Assembly: GCF_030506305.1 (NCBI RefSeq)
Contig: NZ_CP119421.1
Span: forward strand, 5,286,501-5,350,500
Length of the DNA: 64,000 nucleotides
Direction: 5' to 3'
Source: Porifericola rhodea
Lineage (GTDB): Bacteria > Bacteroidota > Bacteroidia > Cytophagales > Cyclobacteriaceae
Shown here one piece after another: positions 1 to 7,473 of the stretch. The notes below the pieces were generated by a model, which ran no database searches, had not been told where the DNA came from, and worked only from the letters and a program-made list of their open reading frames with translations. Each line of letters starts with the position of its first letter. Position 1 is the stretch's first letter. The translations under genes were made by a program, and so were the position numbers.

Positions 1-422
1 GTTTTCCAGACTCCCACTTTGAGATCCGCACTAAACTGACCCTCCACGCTAATTTTACCATTGTAATGAAACTCCTGGTATAAGCTATCCCTGATGTCGT
101 TTTTAAGATACATTCTGGACTTGAGCTGTCCGTTAGGGTAGTAAAACTTCCACTCGCCCTGCGCTTTTCCTTCTTCATAATTACCTACTCCCTTCATACT
201 GCCGTATTCATCAAAAAACAGCCAGCGACCAGTTTTCTCACCACTCTCAAACTGTCCGCGCTGCACAAGCCGGCCATTGCTATTAAAGAAGGTCCAGCGG
301 CCATCTCGTTTACCGTCCTGCAGTTCGCCTCTGCCACGTAAACTATCTATAGGAGTAATACCACTTTGGCTCCAGGCCACCAGGCTGGCCATGCATAAAA
401 AAGCTGTTAGGATGCGTTTCAT
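1..422 (-). CDS. MORN/YwqK-type repeat protein, secreted (partial)
   Basis: Reading the minus strand from an ATG at 422 gives a signal peptide (MKRILTAFLCMASLVAWSQ) and then at least five repeats of about 23 residues. Repeat cores such as GRWTFFNSNGRLVQRG and GEWKFYYPNGQLKSR are typical of the MORN-like repeats found in YwqK-family proteins. The reading frame stays open to the window edge, so the C-terminus is missing. Such proteins are common exported proteins of unknown function in Bacteroidota. It is the last gene of a minus-strand run with the two unknown genes upstream (33 nt gap). The family call is confident; no molecular function can be given. Confidence 0.8.
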   Translation of the reverse strand, partial: MKRILTAFLCMASLVAWSQSGITPIDSLRGRGELQDGKRDGRWTFFNSNGRLVQRGQFESGEKTGRWLFFDEYGSMKGVGNYEEGKAQGEWKFYYPNGQLKSRMYLKNDIRDSLYQEFHYNGKISVEGQFSADLKVGVWK

Positions 423-455
423 AAATTTGTGCTCTTAAAGCTAGGTTGTATAGAC

Positions 456-1088
456 TTATTCTACTGAATCTACTGTATGCAAAGAAAGTACACTTAGCAT
501 TTGTTTAAAAAAACCAAGCGTAAATTCAGGCAGCTTTTGCCACTGCTTAAGTTCCAGTTGGCTCGCTACTTTAATATACGGCATTTCGCTAATTTTAGTG
601 CGTAAATACTCCAGACTGAGGCTCCGGGTTGCTGCATAGTTTTCTTCACTCAGATGATGCTGCCAGGGGTCCGTCCGGTTGATATAAAAGAACAAATTTT
701 CAGTATCCAGTTGATCGGCATTGGCCAAAAGTACAGGCCTAAGCTTATCTAGTGCTGCACCTGATAAGTGCAGGGTTACACTAAAGTAATGCCCCCACCA
801 GAACATAGTTCTAAAGGCAAAGATACTCTGCTTATGAAAAAGTCGGGGATAATCCAAGAGGAGATAAGGGAGAAGCTGGTAGTTTTCTCCCCTGGCTATC
901 TTGCCTGCTTTGTGTTTGGTGCCCTCCGGAAACTCTACTTTCTGTAACCTAATGTATTGCTTAAGCTTGTCTTCGGTGGCTAACAGAAGCTGATTCATCT
1001 TCTGATTGATGCTGTGCCGCGTAAGCAAAAAATCAAGGTCTTCAAGGTAGTTTAACTCTTTATCGCTAATGTGAATATCCTGGGGCAT
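456..1088 (-). CDS. conserved-looking protein of unknown function (210 aa)
   Basis: I do not recognise this family. The product is soluble-looking, with no signal peptide or membrane segment. Its N-terminus is rich in charged, helix-forming residues, and the middle is rich in aromatics (for example FAFRTMFWWGHYF). It starts 9 nt after the stop of the 75-aa gene and is followed 33 nt later by the YwqK-repeat gene, so the three are probably co-transcribed. Codon use looks like that of its neighbours, which supports a real gene. Confidence 0.65.
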   Translation of the reverse strand: MPQDIHISDKELNYLEDLDFLLTRHSINQKMNQLLLATEDKLKQYIRLQKVEFPEGTKHKAGKIARGENYQLLPYLLLDYPRLFHKQSIFAFRTMFWWGHYFSVTLHLSGAALDKLRPVLLANADQLDTENLFFYINRTDPWQHHLSEENYAATRSLSLEYLRTKISEMPYIKVASQLELKQWQKLPEFTLGFFKQMLSVLSLHTVDSVE

Positions 1089-1097
1089 AAGCCTTCT

Positions 1098-1325
1098 TTA
1101 TCCGTGATTATCTATTCGCTGAATTACCTTAATTACAATTTCATGGTGATCTCCATCTTCGTCCTGTAGGTAAACATTCAGCTGAGGGTTATCAATGTTC
1201 GTATTCTTCTTTAGTTCAACAATCTTGTTGTTTGGTAATTGTTCTTCAATCTGATCTTTTAGTTTCTCAATTGCATTTGCAAGTTGAACTTCTAAATGAC
1301 TTGGATTATATTTTTCAGTTTGCAT
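1098..1325 (-). CDS. small acidic protein of unknown function (75 aa)
   Basis: This 75-residue ORF heads the minus-strand run. The first half is predicted helical (LEVQLANAIEKLKDQIEEQL); the second half looks like two beta strands around an acidic QDEDGDHHE turn. No signal peptide, membrane segment or metal motif is visible, and I do not recognise the family. Tight spacing (9 nt) to the 210-aa gene downstream suggests translational coupling and perhaps a shared role. Confidence 0.55.
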   Translation of the reverse strand: MQTEKYNPSHLEVQLANAIEKLKDQIEEQLPNNKIVELKKNTNIDNPQLNVYLQDEDGDHHEIVIKVIQRIDNHG

Positions 1326-1430
1326 AGACGGTGTCTTTTTAATGATAATTGTGGTTAATCAGCTCAAACTAATACAAGCAGTGCTACTTTACAAGCAGAA
1401 ACCTTTCTCTGAGCCTTTCAATGGCTGAAA

Positions 1431-2084
1431 TCATACAGGTTCATTCTGGGGTGCAATCAGGCTGGCGTTGTTATTCTGTACATTGTTCACCTGACGGGAC
1501 ACAGGATAAGCTTTTAAAAGAGCATCTTCAGTGGGCCGTAAAATATCCTGTAGACCCTCATAGTCTTCGGAGTCACTCAACCAGAAGTCAATGGCCTCTG
1601 AGGCTAAAATTACTGGCATACGATTATGAATATGGGCTACCGAAGGGCTGGCTGCGGTAGTAATAATACAAAAATCTCCCTGACCGCTTTGTTGATTATG
1701 TTCCCAAATACCTGCAAAGACGAATGGTTTTTCGTCTTTCAGACAAATACGGTATGGGATTTTACCTTCTTTGGTTTTCATCCATTCATAATACCCACCG
1801 GCAGCCACCAGGCATCGCCTGTGCTGGAAAGCTTTTTTAAAGGTAGCTTTTTCCAGAATGGTCTCTGAGCGGGCATTAATTAGCCTTTTTTTCTCTTCTT
1901 TTGCCCAGAATGGAACTATACCCCACTGAAAAAGTGTAAAACTGGAAGGTTTATGATTGGGCACTATGGGCAACTCCTGAGAGGGTGCCGCATTAAAATT
2001 AGGCGAAAAACCTCTAGGAACCTGATTATCCAGCTGCTTAGCTAACGCTTGTATTTCGGCTCCTATACTGTATCTGCCACACAT
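1431..2084 (-). CDS. yedK: SOS response-associated peptidase (SRAP, YedK/HMCES family)
   Basis: The protein begins MCGRYS, so the catalytic Cys2 of SRAP proteins is exposed after Met removal. The other family landmarks are present: NFNAAPSQ, NARSETI with the active-site Glu, and HNRMPVIL with the active-site His. Length (217 aa) is normal for the family. YedK/HMCES proteins form a thiazolidine crosslink with abasic sites in single-stranded DNA and shield them. The gene stands alone, divergent from the ribosomal operon. Function is inferred from conserved active-site residues. Confidence 0.92.
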   Translation of the reverse strand: MCGRYSIGAEIQALAKQLDNQVPRGFSPNFNAAPSQELPIVPNHKPSSFTLFQWGIVPFWAKEEKKRLINARSETILEKATFKKAFQHRRCLVAAGGYYEWMKTKEGKIPYRICLKDEKPFVFAGIWEHNQQSGQGDFCIITTAASPSVAHIHNRMPVILASEAIDFWLSDSEDYEGLQDILRPTEDALLKAYPVSRQVNNVQNNNASLIAPQNEPV

Positions 2085-2233
2085 AGTTTATTAGTTTTTA
2101 GTTGATAGCTATAGGCATTACGCCTACGTACATAAAAAAGTTAAACCAATCAGTAATTACCAGCAGTGGTAAATCATAGCCTTAGTGGAAAGACGCAGGA
2201 GAATGGGTGCTAAAAAATGAAAGCTAATAACTT

Positions 2234-2263
2234 TTTGTTAGAATTAAAATAGTTGTAAATTTG
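2234..2263 (+). promoter_or_regulatory. promoter of rpsF-rpsR-rplI
   Basis: TTTG at 2234-2237 and TAAATTTG at 2256-2263 are separated by 18 nt, an exact match to the Bacteroidota housekeeping promoter (TTTG, 17-23 nt, TAnnTTTG). The start codon of rpsF lies 33 nt downstream. Confidence 0.8.
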
Positions 2264-2295
2264 CACCTCTTTTCCAGTTAACGATTAATTAAACA

Positions 2296-2673
2296 ATGGA
2301 ATTTAAGAAAAATTACGAGACAGTATTCATTTTGAATCCCGTTTTGTCTGAAGAACAGATGAAGGATACTGCCGACAAGTTTGTACAGGTTCTTAAAGAC
2401 AATGGTGCTGAAGTCATCAATGTTGAGAACTGGGGCCTTCGCAAACTTGCCTACCCTATTCAACACAAAACTACCGGTTTTTACAACATGGTAGAATTTA
2501 ACGTTGAACCTTCGGTAGTGGCAGCACTGGAAACTGAATACAGACGTGACGAGCGGGTGATGCGCTTTTTGACCGTAGCGCTTGATAAGCATGCGGTAGA
2601 GTACAACGAAAGAAGAAGAAAAGGAGAATTTAAAAAGAACAAAAAAGAGGCTAAGGAGGAGTCAGCATCATGA
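2296..2673 (+). CDS. rpsF: 30S ribosomal protein bS6
   Basis: bS6 binds 16S rRNA in the platform of the small subunit as a heterodimer with bS18. The N-terminal YETVFILNP strand and the central [10 protein letters not shown] motif are diagnostic. At 125 aa it is slightly long because of a lysine/glutamate-rich tail (about residues 105-125), as often seen in this phylum. It is first in the operon rpsF-rpsR-rplI and its stop overlaps the rpsR start (ATGA, 4 nt), implying coupled translation of the two partners. A consensus promoter lies just upstream. Confidence 0.98.
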   Translation: MEFKKNYETVFILNPVLSEEQMKDTADKFVQVLKDNGAEVINVENWGLRKLAYPIQHKTTGFYNMVEFNVEPSVVAALETEYRRDERVMRFLTVALDKHAVEYNERRRKGEFKKNKKEAKEESAS

Positions 2674-2927
2674 CACTACAAAACGAACCCGTAATCAGTA
2701 ACAAAACTGAAAACAAGAAAAAATACTGCCGCTTCAAGAAGCACGGTATTAAGTATATTGACTACAAAGATCCTGACTTTTTGTTGAAACTAGTGAACGA
2801 TCAGGGTAAAATTTTACCTCGTCGTATTACTGGAACCAGCCTCAAATACCAGAAGAAAGTAGCTCAGGCTATCAAAAGAGCCAGGCATTTGGCCATTTTA
2901 CCCTACGTTGCTGATAATCTTAAGTAA
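2670..2927 (+). CDS. rpsR: 30S ribosomal protein bS18
   Basis: bS18 partners bS6 in the 30S platform. The family core is clear: [19 protein letters not shown] near the N-terminus and [22 protein letters not shown] in its central part (start and end fragments of one conserved stretch). At 85 aa it has normal length. Only one N-terminal cysteine (C20) is present, so it is not the zinc-ribbon form. It overlaps rpsF by 4 nt and is followed by rplI after 65 nt. Confidence 0.98.
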   Translation: MTLQNEPVISNKTENKKKYCRFKKHGIKYIDYKDPDFLLKLVNDQGKILPRRITGTSLKYQKKVAQAIKRARHLAILPYVADNLK

Positions 2928-2992
2928 GGAGATCATGGCTGGCAGCTTTGCTGACCAGAAATGCAGATCCACTAACCATTAAAGAAAGACAA

Positions 2993-3436
2993 ATGGACGT
3001 TATTCTTAGAGATGATATCAAAGGCCTGGGTTACAAAAATGACATTGTATCGGTAAAACCCGGCTACGGAAGAAACTATCTTATTCCTCAAGGCCTTGCA
3101 GTTATTGCAAGTGCTTCTAACCTTAAGATGGCTGAGGAAAATACTCGCCAGGCTGCTCATAAAGCTGAGAAAATCAAAGGTGATGCTGAAGCTATTGCTT
3201 CTAAACTGGGAGATCTAGTGATTGAAATCCCTGCTAAAGCTGGCGAAAGCGGAAAAATCTTTGGTGCTGTTACCAGCCTTCAGGTAGCTGATGTACTGAA
3301 AGAAAAAGGTTTTGACATTGATCGTCGTAAAATCTCTTTCAATCAGGATATTAAAAATCTGGGTGAGTACACTGCCGAAATAGATTTACATAAAGAAGTG
3401 AAGCACGAAATTACTATCAAAGTAATAGAAGGCTAA
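2993..3436 (+). CDS. rplI: 50S ribosomal protein bL9
   Basis: bL9 binds 23S rRNA near the L1 stalk and helps maintain reading-frame fidelity. The N-terminal domain starts MDVILRDDIKGLGYKND and contains the family signature GYGRNYLIPQGLA. A long connecting helix (about residues 50-75) and a C-terminal domain follow. The ATG at 2993 is chosen because it gives the canonical N-terminus and 147 aa; an in-frame TTG at 2948 would add 15 unrelated residues. A strong terminator follows the stop. Confidence 0.97.
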   Translation: MDVILRDDIKGLGYKNDIVSVKPGYGRNYLIPQGLAVIASASNLKMAEENTRQAAHKAEKIKGDAEAIASKLGDLVIEIPAKAGESGKIFGAVTSLQVADVLKEKGFDIDRRKISFNQDIKNLGEYTAEIDLHKEVKHEITIKVIEG

Positions 3437-3461
3437 TCACTAATTTAATATTGACTTTTTG

Positions 3462-3494
3462 AAAAGCACTCCTGTCATTTGGAGTGCTTTTTTG
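3462..3494 (+). terminator. terminator of the rpsF-rpsR-rplI operon
   Basis: A perfect 11-bp stem (AAAAGCACTCC at 3462-3472, GGAGTGCTTTT at 3481-3491) with an 8-nt loop runs into a T tract. Confidence 0.92.
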
Positions 3495-3520
3495 TTATTA
3501 TAGGTTTTAAGTATTTTTTT

Positions 3521-4495
3521 ATGTTCAGAACTCCGGTCAATGTTACGGCTTCGCGTCATAAGATTCACCTGCAATCTCCCGTGCTGAGCATTGGTTCCTG
3601 CTTTGCTCAGATGATTGGCCAACGTCTAATTAGTAATAAATTTGATGCACTGGCTAATCCATTTGGCACACTCTTCAACCCTGTCTCTATCTTTCGCCTA
3701 CTTCAGGAAGCTGTAGAGCAACACCTACCCCCAGCCGAAAGCTACCTGAAGCGCGATGGTTTTTACTATAACTACCTTTTTCATTCCGATTTTTCAGCTC
3801 CTGATCAGGCAGGGCTGGAGCAACAAATTCAACAAGCTTTGCAAACTACCAGAGACTTTCTGGAAAGAGCCGACTGGCTTATCATTACTCTGGGCACTGC
3901 TTATACCTACCAGCGCAAAAGCAATGAGGAAATTGTAGCCAACTGCCATAAAATGCCGGCAAACCTCTTTAGTAAAACATTGCTTAGTCCTCAGGAAATA
4001 CGAATGCGTTTTGAGCAGTTACTACAATCGCTAGGCACTATAAACAACGAACTACGCTTTATTTTTACAGTAAGCCCTGTTCGTCATATCAGAGATACTC
4101 TAACTCAAAATACAGTAAGTAAAGCCTCATTACGTCTGGCAATAGAGCAGATATTGGAACATCATCCTGAGCATACTCATTATTTCCCCAGTTATGAGAT
4201 TATGATGGATGACCTGCGTGACTATCGCTTTTATGAAGCCGATATGATTCACCCTACCCAAATTGCTGAAGACTACATCTGGGACAAATGGACTGAGGCT
4301 TATCTGGATGATGAAACTTTAAGCTTTTTACCACAATGGTATAAAGTCAGCAAAGCTTTGAAGCATCGTTCTTTTCACCCGGACTCAGCTCAACATCAAA
4401 AGTTTATTTCTAAAACTATTGAGCAGCTTAATCTCTTAAGTAAAAAAATAGATGTCAGCCAGGAAATTGAAGTGCTAAAAAAACAATTAAGATGA
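3521..4495 (+). CDS. GSCFA domain-containing protein
   Basis: The family-naming motif appears as [15 protein letters not shown] near residue 30. SPVRHIRD and [14 protein letters not shown] lie further on. The latter two match the conserved blocks of this SGNH/GDSL-like hydrolase family, where the GS of GSCFA and the late D-x-x-H would be the catalytic Ser, Asp and His. Substrate is unknown; a role on surface glycans is only a guess. The start at 3521 (MFRTPV) is preferred because an in-frame ATG at 3479 lies inside the rplI terminator. It overlaps the next gene by 4 nt (ATGA), so the two are co-translated. Confidence 0.9.
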   Translation: MFRTPVNVTASRHKIHLQSPVLSIGSCFAQMIGQRLISNKFDALANPFGTLFNPVSIFRLLQEAVEQHLPPAESYLKRDGFYYNYLFHSDFSAPDQAGLEQQIQQALQTTRDFLERADWLIITLGTAYTYQRKSNEEIVANCHKMPANLFSKTLLSPQEIRMRFEQLLQSLGTINNELRFIFTVSPVRHIRDTLTQNTVSKASLRLAIEQILEHHPEHTHYFPSYEIMMDDLRDYRFYEADMIHPTQIAEDYIWDKWTEAYLDDETLSFLPQWYKVSKALKHRSFHPDSAQHQKFISKTIEQLNLLSKKIDVSQEIEVLKKQLR

Positions 4496-6555
4496 GTACA
4501 GCTAACCACAAATATACTAACCAGTTAATACACGAGAAAAGTCTTTACCTGCTGCAACATGCGCATAACCCCGTAGCATGGCATAGCTGGAACGATGAAA
4601 CCCTTAAGAAAGCCGTTGTAGAAGATAAGCCTATTCTGGTAAGTATCGGTTACTCATCCTGCCACTGGTGCCATGTTATGGAAAAAGAGTCTTTTGAAAA
4701 TGAAGAGATCGGCAAGTACATGAGTGAACATTTCGTCTGTATAAAAGTAGATCGTGAAGAACGCCCTGATGTAGACCAAATTTATATGGAAGCGGTGCAG
4801 AGTATGGGCATACAGGGAGGCTGGCCACTTAATGTTTTTCTGCTACCCGACCAAAAACCTTTTTACGGAGGCACCTATTATCCTGCCGCACAATGGAAAA
4901 AACTGCTGGAAAATGTAAAGACTGCCTTTGAGCAGCAGAGAGATAAGCTGGAAGAATCTGCCGATCAGTTTGCACGATACCTTTCTCATAGTGAGTTGCA
5001 ACGCTACGGAATTATTGAAGACGAACAGCAGATGGCTAAGCAGGAGTTTCAGGAAAAGATTGCAGACCTTTATCAGACATTTTCGGAAAAAATTGATAAG
5101 AAACTAGGTGGCATGAACAGAGCACCTAAGTTTCCTATGCCTTCTAACTGGCTTTTTCTGCTACATTATCATTATTATACTCAGAACCAGGAGGCACTTC
5201 AACAATTAGAACTTACCCTGGATCAGATGGCCTATGGTGGCATATACGATCAATTAGGGGGAGGTTTTGCACGTTACTCGGTAGATGAACGATGGTTTGC
5301 CCCTCATTTTGAAAAGATGCTGTACGACAATGGGCAACTCCTTAGCTTGTATGCCGAGGCTTATGCTCATACTCGCAAATCGCTGTACAAAACAGTTATA
5401 GAGCAGACTATTGACTTTATTAAACGTGAAATGTGCAGCGAAGAAGGAGGTTTTTATAGTGCTTTAGATGCAGATAGTGAAGGCGAAGAGGGTAAGTATT
5501 ATATATGGGAGTATGACGAATTTAGTAAAGTACTTGGCAATGCTGCTCAGTTGGTGGGAGACTATTATCATGTTGAACAGGAAGGCAACTGGGAGAAGAC
5601 ATACAATATTCTCTATCGTAATCAGTCTGAAGAAGCTTTTGCTGAAGCCCATGAGCTTAACCCTACTGATTTTAAAGAGCTTTTAGAAGATAGCAGGCAG
5701 AAGCTGTTAAACTCGAGAAAAGAGCGCATTCGCCCCGGGCTAGATGACAAAATACTTACGAGCTGGAATGGCCTGATGCTTAAGGGCCTGGCGGATGCTT
5801 ATACTTATTTGCAGGAAACTCATATACTTGAACTGGCACTTCGTAATGCTCATTTTATTACAGATAAGTTGATGCGCAGGCAGGGAGATAAAGCCCGGCT
5901 GTACCGCAGTTATAAAGAAGGCAAAGCGTATCTGGATGCTTACCTGGATGATTATGCTTTCGTGATAGATGCATTTACTTCTATTTATCAAATTACACTG
6001 GACGAACAATGGATTCACCATAGTGAGCAGCTACTGGCCTACTGCATTGAGAATTTTTATGACCAGGATGAGGGATTTTTCCACTACACTCATGAAGAAG
6101 CTAACTTGATTGCCCGTAAAAAAGAGATCTTTGATAATGTTATCCCGGCGAGCAATTCTGCTATGGCCAGAAACCTGTACCGCCTGTCTCGCCTGTTGGA
6201 TCATAGTGATTACCTGGAAATTAGTGAGAGGATGATGAGTAGAATGCTGAAACTTCTGGATACAGACCCCGCCTATCTAAGCAATTGGGCCATACTTTAT
6301 ATGGAAATGATGCAGCCAGAGGTAGATATTGTAGTAATGGGAGATGAGTACAAAACAGTAGGCAAAAAATTATTGCCCTATTACTCACCTAACCGACTAA
6401 TTGCAGGTGCTAAGAAAGAAAGTAAGTTTATGTTATTGCAGGGAAGGAAAGCTATAGACAACCAAACTACCATTTACATTTGCAGAGACAAAGCCTGTAA
6501 GATGCCGGTACATACCGTAGAAGCTGCATTAGACCAGTTAAAAGAAATCTCTTAG
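4492..6555 (+). CDS. YyaL/SSP411-type thioredoxin-domain protein (DUF255)
   Basis: The protein opens with a thioredoxin-fold domain holding SSCHWCHVM (Cys57 and Cys60) and the [13 protein letters not shown] block. A long (alpha/alpha)6 barrel resembling N-acylglucosamine epimerases and glycosidases follows (from about residue 200), with motifs [17 protein letters not shown] and HFEKMLYDN. The length of 687 aa matches bacterial YyaL and animal SPATA20 (SSP411). The biochemical role of the family is not settled. No signal peptide is present, so it should be cytoplasmic. It is translationally coupled to the GSCFA gene. Confidence 0.93.
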   Translation: MSTANHKYTNQLIHEKSLYLLQHAHNPVAWHSWNDETLKKAVVEDKPILVSIGYSSCHWCHVMEKESFENEEIGKYMSEHFVCIKVDREERPDVDQIYMEAVQSMGIQGGWPLNVFLLPDQKPFYGGTYYPAAQWKKLLENVKTAFEQQRDKLEESADQFARYLSHSELQRYGIIEDEQQMAKQEFQEKIADLYQTFSEKIDKKLGGMNRAPKFPMPSNWLFLLHYHYYTQNQEALQQLELTLDQMAYGGIYDQLGGGFARYSVDERWFAPHFEKMLYDNGQLLSLYAEAYAHTRKSLYKTVIEQTIDFIKREMCSEEGGFYSALDADSEGEEGKYYIWEYDEFSKVLGNAAQLVGDYYHVEQEGNWEKTYNILYRNQSEEAFAEAHELNPTDFKELLEDSRQKLLNSRKERIRPGLDDKILTSWNGLMLKGLADAYTYLQETHILELALRNAHFITDKLMRRQGDKARLYRSYKEGKAYLDAYLDDYAFVIDAFTSIYQITLDEQWIHHSEQLLAYCIENFYDQDEGFFHYTHEEANLIARKKEIFDNVIPASNSAMARNLYRLSRLLDHSDYLEISERMMSRMLKLLDTDPAYLSNWAILYMEMMQPEVDIVVMGDEYKTVGKKLLPYYSPNRLIAGAKKESKFMLLQGRKAIDNQTTIYICRDKACKMPVHTVEAALDQLKEIS

Positions 6556-6579
6556 CGATTAATATTTGACTTCCATCTA

Positions 6580-7374
6580 GTGATCAAGAATAAGCTCATA
6601 AACATCATGTACTCCTACCCTAGCTTGTATAAACTGTATACAAAGTACATGAATACCAGTCTATTCTCTCGCAAGTACTCGGCACTGGAAATAAAAGATA
6701 TTGTAGTATGTGGAGTGCAGCGCTCCGGCTCAACTCTTTTATTTAATATGGTTAATGAAGTAGTACACAGCAAGCCCCAATTGCTTGATACTTATTTTGA
6801 AAATGAAAGAGACTATCGTAAAATTTTGCAACAGGAAAGGTCTACACTTGTCAAAAAAAACCATGTATATGTACCACTACTTGCCAAAAGAGTGAAGCAA
6901 AAAATATCTTATGGTTTTTTTACCCACCGTGACATAAGGGACATCATCGTTTCTTTTATACAATTAGGTTGGCTTAAAGAAGTTGATGACTGGATCAAAA
7001 ACTATAACATCAAAAATATGATGTATAATTCTATCCTCTATGCATCTACGCCTAATATGCAGATTATAGCATATGAAGATCTAGTCCGCAAGCCCGAAAA
7101 AGTGGTACAGTACATTGCAAATACTCTGGAAATACCTTTAACCAAAGAGCAGATTAAACAAATTGTAGAACACACATCTATACAACAGAGCAAAAAAGAT
7201 ATTGGAAAAGAAGTAGTAGGTCAGCAATACCCATATGTCAGCCAGTATATTGATAAGCACATTGCTGATGGTAAAATTGACAAATGGAGAACATTTTTAA
7301 GTTCAGAAGACCAGCAAAAGCTCAACGAATATTGTGCTGAATATCTGGACTTTTTTGGTTACTCAAAAAACTGA
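6580..7374 (+). CDS. sulfotransferase family protein
   Basis: The PAPS-dependent sulfotransferase fold is indicated by the 5'-phosphosulfate loop GVQRSGSTLLFNM (about residues 45-57) and by RDIRDIIVSF, the 3'-phosphate binding block. The ending DFFGY is also common in the family. At 264 aa it is typical of bacterial Sulfotransfer_1/3 proteins that modify glycans or lipids. The start is a GTG at 6580; an ATG at 6607 is an alternative that loses nine residues. It follows YyaL by 24 nt and may be in the same transcript. The acceptor substrate cannot be told. Confidence 0.82.
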   Translation: MIKNKLINIMYSYPSLYKLYTKYMNTSLFSRKYSALEIKDIVVCGVQRSGSTLLFNMVNEVVHSKPQLLDTYFENERDYRKILQQERSTLVKKNHVYVPLLAKRVKQKISYGFFTHRDIRDIIVSFIQLGWLKEVDDWIKNYNIKNMMYNSILYASTPNMQIIAYEDLVRKPEKVVQYIANTLEIPLTKEQIKQIVEHTSIQQSKKDIGKEVVGQQYPYVSQYIDKHIADGKIDKWRTFLSSEDQQKLNEYCAEYLDFFGYSKN

Positions 7375-7473
7375 ATTTTACAAATAAGCGAGATTGGGTT
7401 ACATTAGCACACTGTAGTGATTTCTATTGCTGCTTAGAATTCTTTCGCTATAAATTCAGTTGATAGTAATACT

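Noticed and set aside
2948-2992. Longer rplI reading frame from a TTG start
   Set aside because: The 15 extra residues are not found in bL9; the ATG at 2993 gives the canonical N-terminus and normal length.
3479-3520. Earlier ATG for the GSCFA gene
   Set aside because: The codon lies within the terminator hairpin of rplI and would add a hydrophobic stretch not expected in this family.
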